DNA from: Clostridiales bacterium
Lineage (GTDB): Bacteria > Bacillota > Clostridia > Lachnospirales > Lachnospiraceae
Direction of reading: 5' to 3'
DNA length: 32,131 nt
Assembly: GCA_014799595.1 (NCBI GenBank)
Contig: JAAVHR010000091.1
Span: 6,829 to 38,959, forward strand
Both the position numbers and the translations under genes were made by a program. The notes under the pieces were generated by a model that made no database searches, was not told the DNA's origin, and worked only from the letters and a program-made list of their open reading frames with translations. Positions 8,576-17,301 of this stretch are shown in pieces. Numbering within the stretch: position 1 is the first letter of the stretch; each line of letters opens with the position of its first letter.

Positions 8576-8745
8576 GTAACTGTTCGTAACAGTTCAGGTA
8601 GGTCTGCACACTCCGCTGTGCAGACCGTATAAAATAATAAAACAGGAAAGGGAATGGGGCAATTTACATGCGAAGCTTGCCCCATTCCGTAACAATTCAG
8701 CCCCCGGCTGAATTGTTACAACTGTTCAGAACCATGAACAGTTAC
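8576..8745. repeat. Palindrome interrupted by mini-element C1
   Basis: The outer sequence GTAACTGTTC (8576-8585) and GAACAGTTAC (8736-8745) are exact inverse copies. Without the C1 insertion and one duplicated octamer they would form a hairpin of 10-bp arms around an 8-base loop. This may be a terminator-like hairpin or the fused ends of an older element. It shares the GTAAC/GTTAC terminal style of the mini-elements. Confidence 0.7.
8586..8719. mobile_element. Structured mini-element C1, 134 bp
   Basis: The ends are GTAACAGTTCAGG and, inverted, GTAACAATTCAGC. The flanks are an exact 8-bp duplication, AACTGTTC (8578-8585 and 8720-8727). Three hairpins follow the A-class order when read on the minus strand: GTAACAATTCAGCC with its inverse (3-base loop), GGAATGGGGCAA with TTGCCCCATTCC, and GGTCTGCACA with TGTGCAGACC. 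The junction GTTAC-GGAAT between the first two hairpins matches the A-class elements (GTAAC-GGAAT), although the stems differ. It lies inside the MoxR-VWA operon between the DUF5682 and VWA genes and could attenuate or process the transcript. Confidence 0.88.
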
Positions 8746-8768
8746 GTTTAAGCCCATAATAATTATTA

Positions 8769-11060
8769 CTATATATCACCAAAATCAAAATCATCTAATT
8801 CGTCAAGTGCCTCTTGTTCCACTTCTGTCATTGGTGCTGCAACAAATTCGGCTGCACTCTCCTTAGAAATGCCCAAAATTTCACCAATATTTTCTGCAAT
8901 ATCTGCTTTTTCAGATGGCGTAAATACGGAGAATGACCTTCTAAGGCAGACTAAAGCTGGTTTAAATTCTATCTCATCCAACTCAGAAACATATTCAAAT
9001 AGTTTTTCCCATAAACTTAATCTACTAATAAGAGAACGCCTGTTTTTCATAGATAAACCTTCAAACCATCCTGCACCATCAGAAGCAGGTGTACCTTTGG
9101 AAAGTCTTCTGCTAATCAATTCTGCCAGTATTTCATTGGTGAATTTCCCCCGTTCTGTTAAAATGGCTGCTGCAAAGCCTGAAATCCGCATATTAATATC
9201 ATCTCTATCTGCCAATTCTTCTAACAAACCAATCCATTGTTTCTCCTTCAAAAATTCATGGGACAGGCAGGCAGCATTGACTTTATCCATAGCAGTAATA
9301 ATCTCATCTGAGGCACCTTTGTCACAAACTGCTTCATTACCAATACCTAAACAAAAATGTAAAAATAAAGTTTCCATCAATGGCACCAGAGGGCTTGTCT
9401 CTAGTCTTCTAAGATTTCCAAACCGCATAATAGAGGAAAGTGTTCCAATGGTATTTCCAATATCTACAACTGCAGTGCAATCCACCGCCATATTCTGTAC
9501 TGCCAAAACTGCAGTATGGACAACCTTTGAAATACCACACAGAAATGCTTCTGACAAAATCCTTGCGGTCTCACTTAGATTTTCTGCATTTCTAAGCTGT
9601 GTACTCAATTCCATTTCCGCTGCCTGTAAAATAGTGTCTCCTTTTAAAGAGGCTTCCACAATCTCAATCTCTACTTCCGGATTCCATTGTAAAGCCCACA
9701 ATTCTGCCCATGTGGCATTGTCCTGCTGCCGTACAAGCTGTTTACAGAAGTGTATTTCTAACACACACATTCTATGTAAAAAGAAAGAACGGTTTAAATC
9801 AAGAAAAGCTGATTTTTCCGATTTTACCCGCAGATTTTCTCTCAAATCAAGTTCTAACTCCTGCATTACAGGAGATAAATATTTTTCTAACTTCAATTCT
9901 TTTAGCTGCCTTTGAAAATCCTCCTGTACCGAGGTACATACCACTCCCTTTGGTAAATGTCCAATCTTTGTGCCAATTTCTGTAGCAGCACATGCCATGG
10001 ATATCTCTCCAAAATTTCCATGTCCCATACACGTAATGGCAGCATTCCTTAAATCTTCTAAGGAAGGTTTTGTTCCATTTCGCATAGCCGCCAATGTCTT
10101 TGTTAAACGTATTGCTTCTATTACCTCTGCAGAGGAAGTTCCATATCCTTTTTCACGCTGGAATTTTGCTAATGCGGTTAGATACTCTGCTGCTGGTTCG
10201 CCCTTTCCTTCTGCAATTCTGTTTCTCCATAAAATCTCATAATAACCTGGAGCTTTGCTTCCTGCTCCGTATCCGGAACGAGAAGATAAACGGTAATAGG
10301 AATAAGGCATTAAGGTTGCCTTAGATGACAATTTTGGTAATTTTTCTAAAAGCTTTTCATCTTCTTTTGAATATGTTTTTTCTTTTAATCCTATGGTGTG
10401 AAAGGCTCCTGTTATAACAGAGATTTTTTCTTCTGTAATTCCTTCCTCTACCGCCTTGGAAACCATCTTTCTCATATAAGCTTCCCTTATCTGGTTATAC
10501 CTGCTTTCTGGAGATAATTCACGAAGATGTCTGCCATACTGGATAGCAGCTTCGATAAAATCTTCATAGGATTCATTATACTCAAAGTTGTATTCCCAAA
10601 AACTATCAATACTCACCCCTAAATGTTCTTCCAATTGTCCGTATACATCAATCTTTTTTTCTTCAAATTTTTCTTCTATTTTATTTGTTTTTTCTTCTTC
10701 TGACTTCTTTAATTCTTCCTGTATTCTCTCTTCTTTCTCTTTTTCTAATGCCAAAGTAATCTTCGCAGGCAGATCACAAAAACGTACTGGCACTTTATGT
10801 CTATTTGCCCACAACATTGCCTGATATTCGGGAGAAAATTCTGCAAATGGCCATAGCACTGTTCTTACAGGCGGCTCATCTGTATAAGCGAGAATTGCCA
10901 CAGGAGGTACTGCTTCCCTACTGCAAAGAGAATCTATCAATCCGCTTAAATCAGAAGGTCCTTCTATCAACACAAGTTCAGGAGAAGTCCTATCTAAAAA
11001 CTCTTGCACATAATATGCACAGGCAGGCGATAAATGCCTGATTCCAAAATAATTTGCCAC
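8769..11060 (-). CDS. DUF5682 family protein
   Basis: This is a 763-residue soluble protein. The N-terminus (FGIRHLSPACAYYVQEFL, then PELVLIEGPSD with Glu33) and the later VITGAFHTIGL (about 216-224) are the hallmarks of DUF5682, which I relate to the TraB/ChaN-like fold. Residues about 104-140 are a highly charged coiled-coil insertion. The C-terminus is acidic. Biochemical activity is unknown. The family is found almost always beside MoxR, VWA and SWIM proteins, as here. The start is a GTG whose G is also the last base of the ATPase stop (TAGTG), and a GGAG lies 11 bases upstream. The two are therefore very likely translationally coupled and made in fixed ratio. Confidence 0.87.
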   Translation of the reverse strand: MANYFGIRHLSPACAYYVQEFLDRTSPELVLIEGPSDLSGLIDSLCSREAVPPVAILAYTDEPPVRTVLWPFAEFSPEYQAMLWANRHKVPVRFCDLPAKITLALEKEKEERIQEELKKSEEEKTNKIEEKFEEKKIDVYGQLEEHLGVSIDSFWEYNFEYNESYEDFIEAAIQYGRHLRELSPESRYNQIREAYMRKMVSKAVEEGITEEKISVITGAFHTIGLKEKTYSKEDEKLLEKLPKLSSKATLMPYSYYRLSSRSGYGAGSKAPGYYEILWRNRIAEGKGEPAAEYLTALAKFQREKGYGTSSAEVIEAIRLTKTLAAMRNGTKPSLEDLRNAAITCMGHGNFGEISMACAATEIGTKIGHLPKGVVCTSVQEDFQRQLKELKLEKYLSPVMQELELDLRENLRVKSEKSAFLDLNRSFFLHRMCVLEIHFCKQLVRQQDNATWAELWALQWNPEVEIEIVEASLKGDTILQAAEMELSTQLRNAENLSETARILSEAFLCGISKVVHTAVLAVQNMAVDCTAVVDIGNTIGTLSSIMRFGNLRRLETSPLVPLMETLFLHFCLGIGNEAVCDKGASDEIITAMDKVNAACLSHEFLKEKQWIGLLEELADRDDINMRISGFAAAILTERGKFTNEILAELISRRLSKGTPASDGAGWFEGLSMKNRRSLISRLSLWEKLFEYVSELDEIEFKPALVCLRRSFSVFTPSEKADIAENIGEILGISKESAAEFVAAPMTEVEQEALDELDDFDFGDI

Positions 11061-12145
11061 TACCGGTTCAACTCCTTACATGCACTGTAAAGGGATGCGT
11101 ATTCTTTCCCACGTTTCCGCATTACATTTTCCAGATACTCTGTCCATGTTGTCTTATCTTTGCTCTCATCTTTTACAATAGCTCCCTGCAAGGCTGAAGC
11201 AATATCTTCGTCTGTAATGGTTCCTGTTCCAAAGCTGCTTGCTAAAGCCATACTATTGGTAAGAAGTGAAATTGCTTCTGCTGCAGAAAGTACACCAGAA
11301 GGTGCTTTTACTTTTATCTTACCATCTAAAGTTTTCCCATCTCTTAATTCCCTGAAAATTGTCACTACCTTTTCCACTGTACTCTCATCAGGCAATTCTG
11401 CTTTCAATTCAAAACTATCTGCCATCTGTGCCACACGGCTTGTGACAATATCTATTTCTGTCTGGATATCGGATGGTGTAGGTAATACTACAATATTAAA
11501 ACGACGTTTCAGTGCCGAAGACATTTCATTTACACCTTTGTCTCTTGTATTAGCAGTTGCAATAATAGAAAATCCCTTCTTTGCTACAACCTCCTCGGAA
11601 AGTTCCGGAATGGAAATCCTCTTTTCTGATAAAATAGATATAAGTGCATCCTGTACTTCGCTGGCACATCTGGAAATCTCTTCCAGACGGGCAATCGCAC
11701 CGTCTTCCATTGCAGTATAAACAGGACTTTTTACTAAAGATTCTTTGGATGGTCCTTTTGCAAGGAGCATGGCATAATTCCATGAATAACGGATTTGTTC
11801 TTCGGTAGTTCCTGCAGTTCCCTGTATCACCCGGGAGGAATCCCCATTGATTGCCGCTGTCAGATGTTCCGAAAGCCATGATTTTGCAGTTCCCGGTTCT
11901 CCGATTAATAACAATGCTCTGTCTGTCACCAATGTAGCAATACATATTTCTACTAATCTTTTGTCTCCCATATATTTAGGAGTAATTACTTTTTTACCGC
12001 TTTTCCCTCCAATAATATAGGTCAACACCGAACGGGGAGACATTTTCCATCCTGTAGGAATGGGATCCGTTTCATTTGTGATTAATGTTTCTATTTCTTC
12101 TTTGTATAATTCTTCTGCCGGTAGGCGGAGTATATCGTTTGCCAT
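11060..12145 (-). CDS. MoxR-family AAA+ ATPase
   Basis: This is a 361-residue ATPase. Walker A is G82-EPGTAK-S89 (LLIGEPGTAKSW). Walker B with its glutamates is in GAIARLEEISRC (149-160). Sensor 1 is N199 in IIATANTRDKG, and an arginine finger is in SSALKRRFN (R214/R215). MoxR proteins form hexameric rings that remodel partners, usually through a VWA adaptor. The operon supplies one at 7373-8557. This ATPase should be the motor of the system. The gene overlaps the DUF5682 start by one base. Start ATG with AAGGA about 10 bases upstream. Confidence 0.93.
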   Translation of the reverse strand: MANDILRLPAEELYKEEIETLITNETDPIPTGWKMSPRSVLTYIIGGKSGKKVITPKYMGDKRLVEICIATLVTDRALLLIGEPGTAKSWLSEHLTAAINGDSSRVIQGTAGTTEEQIRYSWNYAMLLAKGPSKESLVKSPVYTAMEDGAIARLEEISRCASEVQDALISILSEKRISIPELSEEVVAKKGFSIIATANTRDKGVNEMSSALKRRFNIVVLPTPSDIQTEIDIVTSRVAQMADSFELKAELPDESTVEKVVTIFRELRDGKTLDGKIKVKAPSGVLSAAEAISLLTNSMALASSFGTGTITDEDIASALQGAIVKDESKDKTTWTEYLENVMRKRGKEYASLYSACKELNR

Positions 12146-12209
12146 AGTTTTAGATTCCTTTCTATTCTTATTTTTAATCTTAATGATTCCTTTCCATAAA
12201 AATCTTAGT

Positions 12210-14201
12210 TTAGGTTGTGTATGTACTTTTTAATACTTGATCTGTTTTGGAAAGCATCTCTTTTTTATTTTTTTCGTCTATATTTTCAAACTGCTCTATT
12301 ATTTCTTTTACTTCCAACAATGCCTTTTTCCTATCCTCATATGAAAGTGGCATGCTTTCCAGCTTGCTTTTCATATATATTGACCAGATATGTCCATCTC
12401 CACTTAATATACTTTGTATACTATAATTGATAAACATATCTCTGTATTCCTCAGGTGTTCCATTTGCATAATAGTCTACAAGAATATCTATTTCTGCTCC
12501 TGTGGAACAATACTTATTGACTGCAAGGGCATATTTTACTGCGGTATTTACACACTTCTGATATTCTTTAGAGCCTGTAATATGATAACGAAGCCACCCA
12601 TCAAATAATTGAATTACGGTTCTTATTGTGTCTTTCGTTTTTTTCGAGCATGCTCTCTGACATTTCGTAAGCTTTGTTGCTATATTTTTATCTTGTTTTT
12701 CTGGTGCAAAATAGCTTGTATCTGTAATAAAAGAAAATACCTCCTCTGGGATTTCTTCAAAAATTCTTAAATGCGTTCTTGATTGAGAACGATAACCTAA
12801 TCCACTGACACACCACCATGATAAATAATATCCTTCTCGTATGCAATCATAGCTGATACTTCTAAGAATATTAATTACATCATCCCTATTTTCATATATC
12901 TCCTCTCGATACTCTGTAAATGCATGATTCCCTTTTTCCTTCAATGCAAGAAAAAATCTTGCTGGAAAATAAAAATTTTTATGTACTTTATATAAATTTT
13001 TTATCATTTCAATATACCGTTCATCTTCTTCTAACAGATTAGAGACAAGGGCTTGATTCAGATCATTTCTAGGATTCGTACTAAGAAAAGTGTCGATTAA
13101 TCCTTCTATATATTTATAATTCTCTGCAAGCATCATAAAGCAATCCTCAAGTTGTGGTTTTCTGAAAATAGTTTGTAATGCCAAGTTTAAACATCTGTTT
13201 TCAGCAGTTGTAATTTTACTTCTGTTGCCATTTCTTCTCTTACCAATTTCTATTGCATCAGCCACCAATTTTCTTGCAAATTCTGCACAAATATCACTTT
13301 TGGATTGCACTATAACATCCCTGGTACTCTCTGGCATTGACAAATCATAGACACTGTCAGAAGAAGGAACCATATACTTCTTTGTAATTTTTTTCCATAT
13401 ATCTTCTGCTTCAGGCGGATCTAATTTTGCAAGCACAAGAATTACTGCTGTTTTTACAACACCTTTTTGGGTTTTATACAGTTCTAAGAGTTTTGGAACA
13501 TTTTTTTCAGAACAGCCAAGTGCATTTACTGCTGCCACACGAATACTTTTCGGATACCCTTCCTCTTCAATTAAACTTAAATACCAATCATTTTCCTGAT
13601 AACCAAATAACTGGCAGATAAGCCGAATATAATATGCTGTTTTGTTCTTTGCAGAATTTGTTTCCAAATCAATCTGCTTCTTTAACACAGGGATAATCGC
13701 ATCCCCAAGCCGAGGCAATAGAACTTCTGCCAAACTTCTTGTACTATTGGTATCTTGTTTTAAACTTTGAATAAAACAAGGAAATACTCTTGGTTCCAAC
13801 ATAAGCTGTATATCTTTTTGCACATCATGTTGAATATTGATTTCCCCTTTAGAAAGTGTAGTTTTTACTTCTTCTAAATATCGGTTTGCTATAGTTTGTG
13901 GTTTCAAACAAAGTTTATGCTCTTCTTCCACACATTCCGATTTATCTAAAAAACTACCCTGTGTTACTGCAAGTGCATCTGCCAGAGCAATACAATCCAC
14001 TAGTTCTCCTGCCACATTTTCTGTATGAAATAAATTTTCACACATTTGATACAAACGTCCAAACACCTTATTTGCTTCTGACATTGGTTTAAATGCCTCT
14101 AACGCACGTTTTAATCTAAAATCTTCTGCAATCAGTCCACATCCTGCTGCTGCCGTGGCATACAGTCTTGTTCTTAATTCATAAAATGTATTTACATCCA
14201 T
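12210..14201 (-). CDS. HEAT-like alpha-solenoid protein of the MoxR-VWA operon
   Basis: This is about 663 residues, nearly all helical with short repeated helix pairs. Two examples are IRVAAVNALGCSEKNVPKLLEL and the following GVVKTAVILVLAKLDPPEAE, the usual look of HEAT-type repeats. There is no catalytic motif, signal peptide or membrane segment. A scaffold or target-recognition role is the natural guess. Helical-repeat proteins accompany MoxR, SWIM and DUF5682 in related operons. The frame opens at 14231, but the AAGGAGG site lies inside that extension, 12 bases before the ATG at 14201, so the shorter start (MDVNTFYELR) is preferred. It lies between the SWIM and ATPase genes with gaps of about 115 and 64 bases. 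Confidence 0.8.
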   Translation of the reverse strand: MDVNTFYELRTRLYATAAAGCGLIAEDFRLKRALEAFKPMSEANKVFGRLYQMCENLFHTENVAGELVDCIALADALAVTQGSFLDKSECVEEEHKLCLKPQTIANRYLEEVKTTLSKGEINIQHDVQKDIQLMLEPRVFPCFIQSLKQDTNSTRSLAEVLLPRLGDAIIPVLKKQIDLETNSAKNKTAYYIRLICQLFGYQENDWYLSLIEEEGYPKSIRVAAVNALGCSEKNVPKLLELYKTQKGVVKTAVILVLAKLDPPEAEDIWKKITKKYMVPSSDSVYDLSMPESTRDVIVQSKSDICAEFARKLVADAIEIGKRRNGNRSKITTAENRCLNLALQTIFRKPQLEDCFMMLAENYKYIEGLIDTFLSTNPRNDLNQALVSNLLEEDERYIEMIKNLYKVHKNFYFPARFFLALKEKGNHAFTEYREEIYENRDDVINILRSISYDCIREGYYLSWWCVSGLGYRSQSRTHLRIFEEIPEEVFSFITDTSYFAPEKQDKNIATKLTKCQRACSKKTKDTIRTVIQLFDGWLRYHITGSKEYQKCVNTAVKYALAVNKYCSTGAEIDILVDYYANGTPEEYRDMFINYSIQSILSGDGHIWSIYMKSKLESMPLSYEDRKKALLEVKEIIEQFENIDEKNKKEMLSKTDQVLKSTYTT

Positions 14202-14316
14202 CCTATAATATGTCCTCCTTAGCTTATTCAAATATTATAACAATCTATCCAAACAACTTATTTATCCTCATATATAAATTATTCAAAACCATTTATAAAT
14301 CGGATAACTAAACTCT

Positions 14317-15759
14317 CTAGCATAATACTGCAATCCCTTTTTCTGTTACAATGGAAACCGGACATACATAAATTTTTCTGGTTTCAGCATCGTAAAACAA
14401 TTCACCTAATAAGGCACCATTTTCTAATACTTCCTCTGGTTCCAAGTGTAGGATATTACATACTTCAGGATAATTTTCATTAGCCCTTAGTCCAATACTC
14501 TCTCCTTGGTACTGTAACACTCCATGTCCGTCTGTTGCTGCAAATTTTATATTATCAAATGGAAGCAGCATGGCACAAACCTGTTCGGAAAGTGTATTTT
14601 TTAACTCGTTTTTTGCTTTTTTTACTGCTTCCCCAATGGAAGACTCTGCTTTATTTAAAATTTCTTCATAGTTTTTATCTTCTAAATCTGTCTGCTCCAT
14701 TCCGTCCCACCGGATACGTCTATTTATTCCTCCTGGGTAGCGGTAAAGCACTGGAATATGGTAAACCCCAAAGGCGGAATCCTCTGATTTAATATGTTTT
14801 GCAGATTTGTATGGACGGATATTTTCTGTTCTTGAAATCTCTCCACTGTCTAAATCAATCCAGTAACCGGTTTCCACGTATGCCTTATGTATAGTATCAT
14901 CCAACACCATAAAAGATAACTGCACAATTCTTGCATTTTCTTTGTAAAGACCAATTTCTTTTAGTTGTGTCAGTTTCCATATTCCTCCCATTGCCTCATA
15001 AAGAATGGAATCTTCAGGCTGTACATTATCACTTTCTAATTTTGTAAGGATATATTCTTTTGATTTCTTCACTGAAGAAGAAAGTCTGACACACAACATC
15101 ACCAGACGGTTCAATTCTTTATCATCTGGTTGTTCGGACAATTCTTCTGCTACTGTAATAATTTCCATCATTATTGCCTGTAACTCTGGTAAATAATAAT
15201 CTCCCAGCTGTTTGGCAAGATTCTTGTAGGAAGCAGAAGAGCTTCCATTGATAGAAGACACCCCTCTGTTTAATAAATCCGTAACAAAAGTTTCTGCCAG
15301 TTCTAACCCTTCTAACTGCTTTTGCAATTTCTTTTTTGCTGCTGCAAGACTAGTTTTAGAAGGCTTTTTCGAACCATTTTTTTCTTCTTCTTTTGCTTTT
15401 TCTTTTCGTTTTGTAATTTTTTCTCTCTTTTTTGCCACATCTTCTGGTACTTCTGCCACCTCAAACTTCTTTCCATTCACCCATTCATACATAATGGCGA
15501 GACTGTGTTTACAAGGAAACTGCCTGCTGGGACAGGAACATCGGAATACTGGTGCATCTCCTGAAAAATCCGCTGAGGTATGATAACCAGACTTTCCACT
15601 TCCCTTACATTCTCCAAAAATCAGATCTTTATTTTCTGTTTGGTATAATGTGGAAAATCCACCTGTACGGGAAATTTTTTGTGCATTTGCTATGGCATTC
15701 TGATTTGGTGCCAAAGAACGTATCAATTCTTCTGTAATTATATCTGCTGTTTTGGACAT
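14317..15759 (-). CDS. SWIM zinc-finger protein, first gene of the MoxR-VWA operon
   Basis: This is a 480-residue protein. A SWIM zinc finger with the pattern CxCx6CxH is at C74, C76, C83 and H85 (RCSCPSRQFPCKH), preceded by the typical YHTSADFSGDAPVF strand. Residues about 108-150 are strongly basic (KKREKITKRKEKAKEEEK) and may bind nucleic acid. The rest is mixed alpha/beta and unassigned. SWIM fingers bind DNA or proteins. In this system they are a likely sensor or targeting part. AGGAGG lies 5 bases before the ATG. Upstream is about 350 bases without a gene, so the operon promoter should lie there. Confidence 0.87.
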   Translation of the reverse strand: MSKTADIITEELIRSLAPNQNAIANAQKISRTGGFSTLYQTENKDLIFGECKGSGKSGYHTSADFSGDAPVFRCSCPSRQFPCKHSLAIMYEWVNGKKFEVAEVPEDVAKKREKITKRKEKAKEEEKNGSKKPSKTSLAAAKKKLQKQLEGLELAETFVTDLLNRGVSSINGSSSASYKNLAKQLGDYYLPELQAIMMEIITVAEELSEQPDDKELNRLVMLCVRLSSSVKKSKEYILTKLESDNVQPEDSILYEAMGGIWKLTQLKEIGLYKENARIVQLSFMVLDDTIHKAYVETGYWIDLDSGEISRTENIRPYKSAKHIKSEDSAFGVYHIPVLYRYPGGINRRIRWDGMEQTDLEDKNYEEILNKAESSIGEAVKKAKNELKNTLSEQVCAMLLPFDNIKFAATDGHGVLQYQGESIGLRANENYPEVCNILHLEPEEVLENGALLGELFYDAETRKIYVCPVSIVTEKGIAVLC

Positions 15760-15980
15760 AATGACCTCCTATGTCAATTTATCATTTTTTGTTTTGTTTG
15801 TTAGTAACCATTCTTTTATTTGTTTTCTTTTAAATTCTACTTACACTTGTCTAATATTTCTTCATTTTACTACTAGTTTTTGTTAATTATAGTATAACAC
15901 AGTTTCCTTTATTATCAAAGCATAGATTAAGACACACAGCCAAACAGAGCTTTCCTTATCAAACAGTAATAAAGCAAAAA

Positions 15981-16018
15981 ACACACCAATCCATAAAATA
16001 ACGGATAATCAGGTGTGT
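15981..16018 (-). terminator. Second leftward terminator
   Basis: ACACACC (15981-15987) pairs with GGTGTGT (16012-16018), with an inner ATCC-GGAT pairing. On the minus strand the hairpin is followed by a T-rich run. It backs up the terminator of the secreted-protein gene and shields the MoxR-VWA operon from read-through. Confidence 0.65.
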
Positions 16019-16048
16019 ATAAAATAGTATTTACATTATAATTAGTAT

Positions 16049-16092
16049 AAAAACCAGAATAGTTACATTTTATTATAACTATTCTGGTTTTT
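16049..16092. terminator. Strong terminator of the CBM21-like gene
   Basis: A 17-bp stem (AAAAACCAGAATAGTTA with its exact inverse) surrounds a 10-base loop. It lies 23 bases after the stop of the gene at 16115, and A/T tracts on both sides let it work in either direction. Confidence 0.85.
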
Positions 16093-16114
16093 ATTGTTAA
16101 GCTATTGTTTCATA

Positions 16115-16855
16115 TTATCTAGCTATGTAGTTAATATCATAGTTTGCACCAAGGTTGTTATCCCAGTAAGTATTACCATTTACTTTATAGTAACCACAAA
16201 ACTTGAATGCATTTTTCTTGTTAGCATCAATCTCTATGGAGCCTGTCCACACCTCATTATTCGTACCTGAAATAGAATAATCATATTTTAATTCTACTTC
16301 TTTATAAGATGCCCAATTATCATCGGTATATCTCATTCCAACATTTTTAGCAAAACCTACATTCTTTACCGTAGCACTAAAATTGATCACTGTTTTATCA
16401 AGAGTGTCATACGTAGAAATTCTTCCAACCTTAATGTTCGCAGTACCAAGTATGTCATTCTCTGTAAAGTTATTGCCATTGTTGTTAGCCCAGTAAACCT
16501 GTCCGTCTCCTATAAATTTAATTGTGTATAAGATACCATAAGCACCTTCCACTGTAACCTTCCAGATTTCAGAACCATCTGGTAATGTTGTTACATATCC
16601 GCCCTGCTTATCTAACCAAGTACTGCCTTCTTGACAATAGTGTACCCAAACTGCTTTGTTACTTGCATTACTGTTTATTTGAACATATACAGTATAATTT
16701 GACATACCGTATCTGCCGCCTTGATTATCAAGGTAATATAACTGAACTGGTACACTATCTGCTTTTGCTACAGTAGAGCTATTTGTAGTTACTACTAAAC
16801 CGAATAACACACAAATTGCCAATGCAATAGCTGAAACTCTCTTTAATAACTTCAT
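16115..16855 (-). CDS. Secreted protein with tandem CBM21-like domains, copy 1
   Basis: This is a 246-residue protein with a clear signal peptide: MKLLKRVSAI, a hydrophobic core, and likely cleavage after VAKA near residue 32. The C-terminal half (about 155-243) resembles CBM21: GMRYTDDNWASYKEVEL, then FKFCGYYKVNGNTYWDNN with the YWDNN-G-NY tail typical of starch- and glycogen-binding domains. The N-terminal half (about 36-140) has the same plan with GDGQVYWANNNGNNF, so it looks like a diverged second copy. No catalytic domain, sortase motif or S-layer repeat is present, so it is probably a free polysaccharide-binding protein. Its own promoter and terminator make it monocistronic. It is paralogous to the gene at 17302. 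Confidence 0.83.
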   Translation of the reverse strand: MKLLKRVSAIALAICVLFGLVVTTNSSTVAKADSVPVQLYYLDNQGGRYGMSNYTVYVQINSNASNKAVWVHYCQEGSTWLDKQGGYVTTLPDGSEIWKVTVEGAYGILYTIKFIGDGQVYWANNNGNNFTENDILGTANIKVGRISTYDTLDKTVINFSATVKNVGFAKNVGMRYTDDNWASYKEVELKYDYSISGTNNEVWTGSIEIDANKKNAFKFCGYYKVNGNTYWDNNLGANYDINYIAR

Positions 16856-16925
16856 AAAAAATCCTCCTTTTGTTTAAATTCCATAATACTATGGAATGTA
16901 CTTAGATTACCGTGTTTCCAATTTC

Positions 16926-16939
16926 TGTAAGTACTTACA
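16926..16939. promoter_or_regulatory. Palindromic operator over the start of copy 1
   Basis: TGTAAGTACTTACA is a perfect 14-bp palindrome lying 6-7 bases after the -10 box, that is, over the expected transcription start. The same 14 bases occur in the same place before the paralog. A repressor that blocks initiation is the simplest reading. Confidence 0.75.
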
Positions 16940-16945
16940 AGAAGG

Positions 16946-16974
16946 ATTATAATACCAAATAAAGTAATAGTCAA
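16946..16974 (-). promoter_or_regulatory. Promoter of CBM21-like copy 1
   Basis: On the minus strand, TTGACT (16974-16969), a 17-base spacer and a perfect TATAAT (16951-16946) form a near-consensus vegetative promoter. The leader is about 85 bases and contains an 8-bp hairpin (ATTCCATA with TATGGAAT). Confidence 0.85.
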
Positions 16975-17235
16975 TACATAAAAGTATTTATTTGTCATTT
17001 TATGTAATTTTATAGTTTTTATATATTATTTTTTTTGCAGAATTACTTTTTTCAAGTCTTATTTAGTTATATTGGATACTCCATTATAAAATTTTTATAA
17101 CCATTCTATTAATAATTTCAATATTGTAACCACTTTATCAATTTTTCCAAAACTTTTAATAGTTTATACTACATTATGATAGTCCAAAAGCATTAACCAC
17201 TTGCATAGCAATAGAATTCTTTTACTTTTGCATAA

Positions 17236-17281
17236 AATAAAAGCCAAAATAACTATATCTTATAATTATTTTGACTTTTAT
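17236..17281. terminator. Terminator of CBM21-like copy 2
   Basis: An imperfect long stem (AAAAGCCAAAATAACTATA with TATAATTATTTTGACTTTT) is flanked by A and T tracts about 20 bases after the stop. It is the counterpart of the terminator after copy 1. Confidence 0.75.
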
Positions 17282-17301
17282 TTTTATTATTAAACTACTA
17301 A

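Larger units (their letters stand above)
15760..16114. other. Intergenic region: operon leader and two terminators
   Basis: This 355-base gap separates the SWIM-led operon from the secreted-protein gene to the right. The left half is AT-rich and must hold the operon promoter, though I cannot pick one with confidence. The right half holds two leftward hairpin terminators, listed separately. Confidence 0.6.
16856..17301. other. Intergenic region between the CBM21-like paralogs
   Basis: The left part holds the leader, palindrome and promoter of copy 1 (to about 16974). The right end holds the terminator of copy 2 (17236-17281). The roughly 260 bases between are very AT-rich and show no gene or recognisable repeat. 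Confidence 0.6.

Noticed and set aside
8869-9915. A 348-codon rightward frame within DUF5682
   Set aside because: It is antisense to a gene with clear domain motifs, has no ribosome-binding site, and has Ser/Cys-rich shadow composition.
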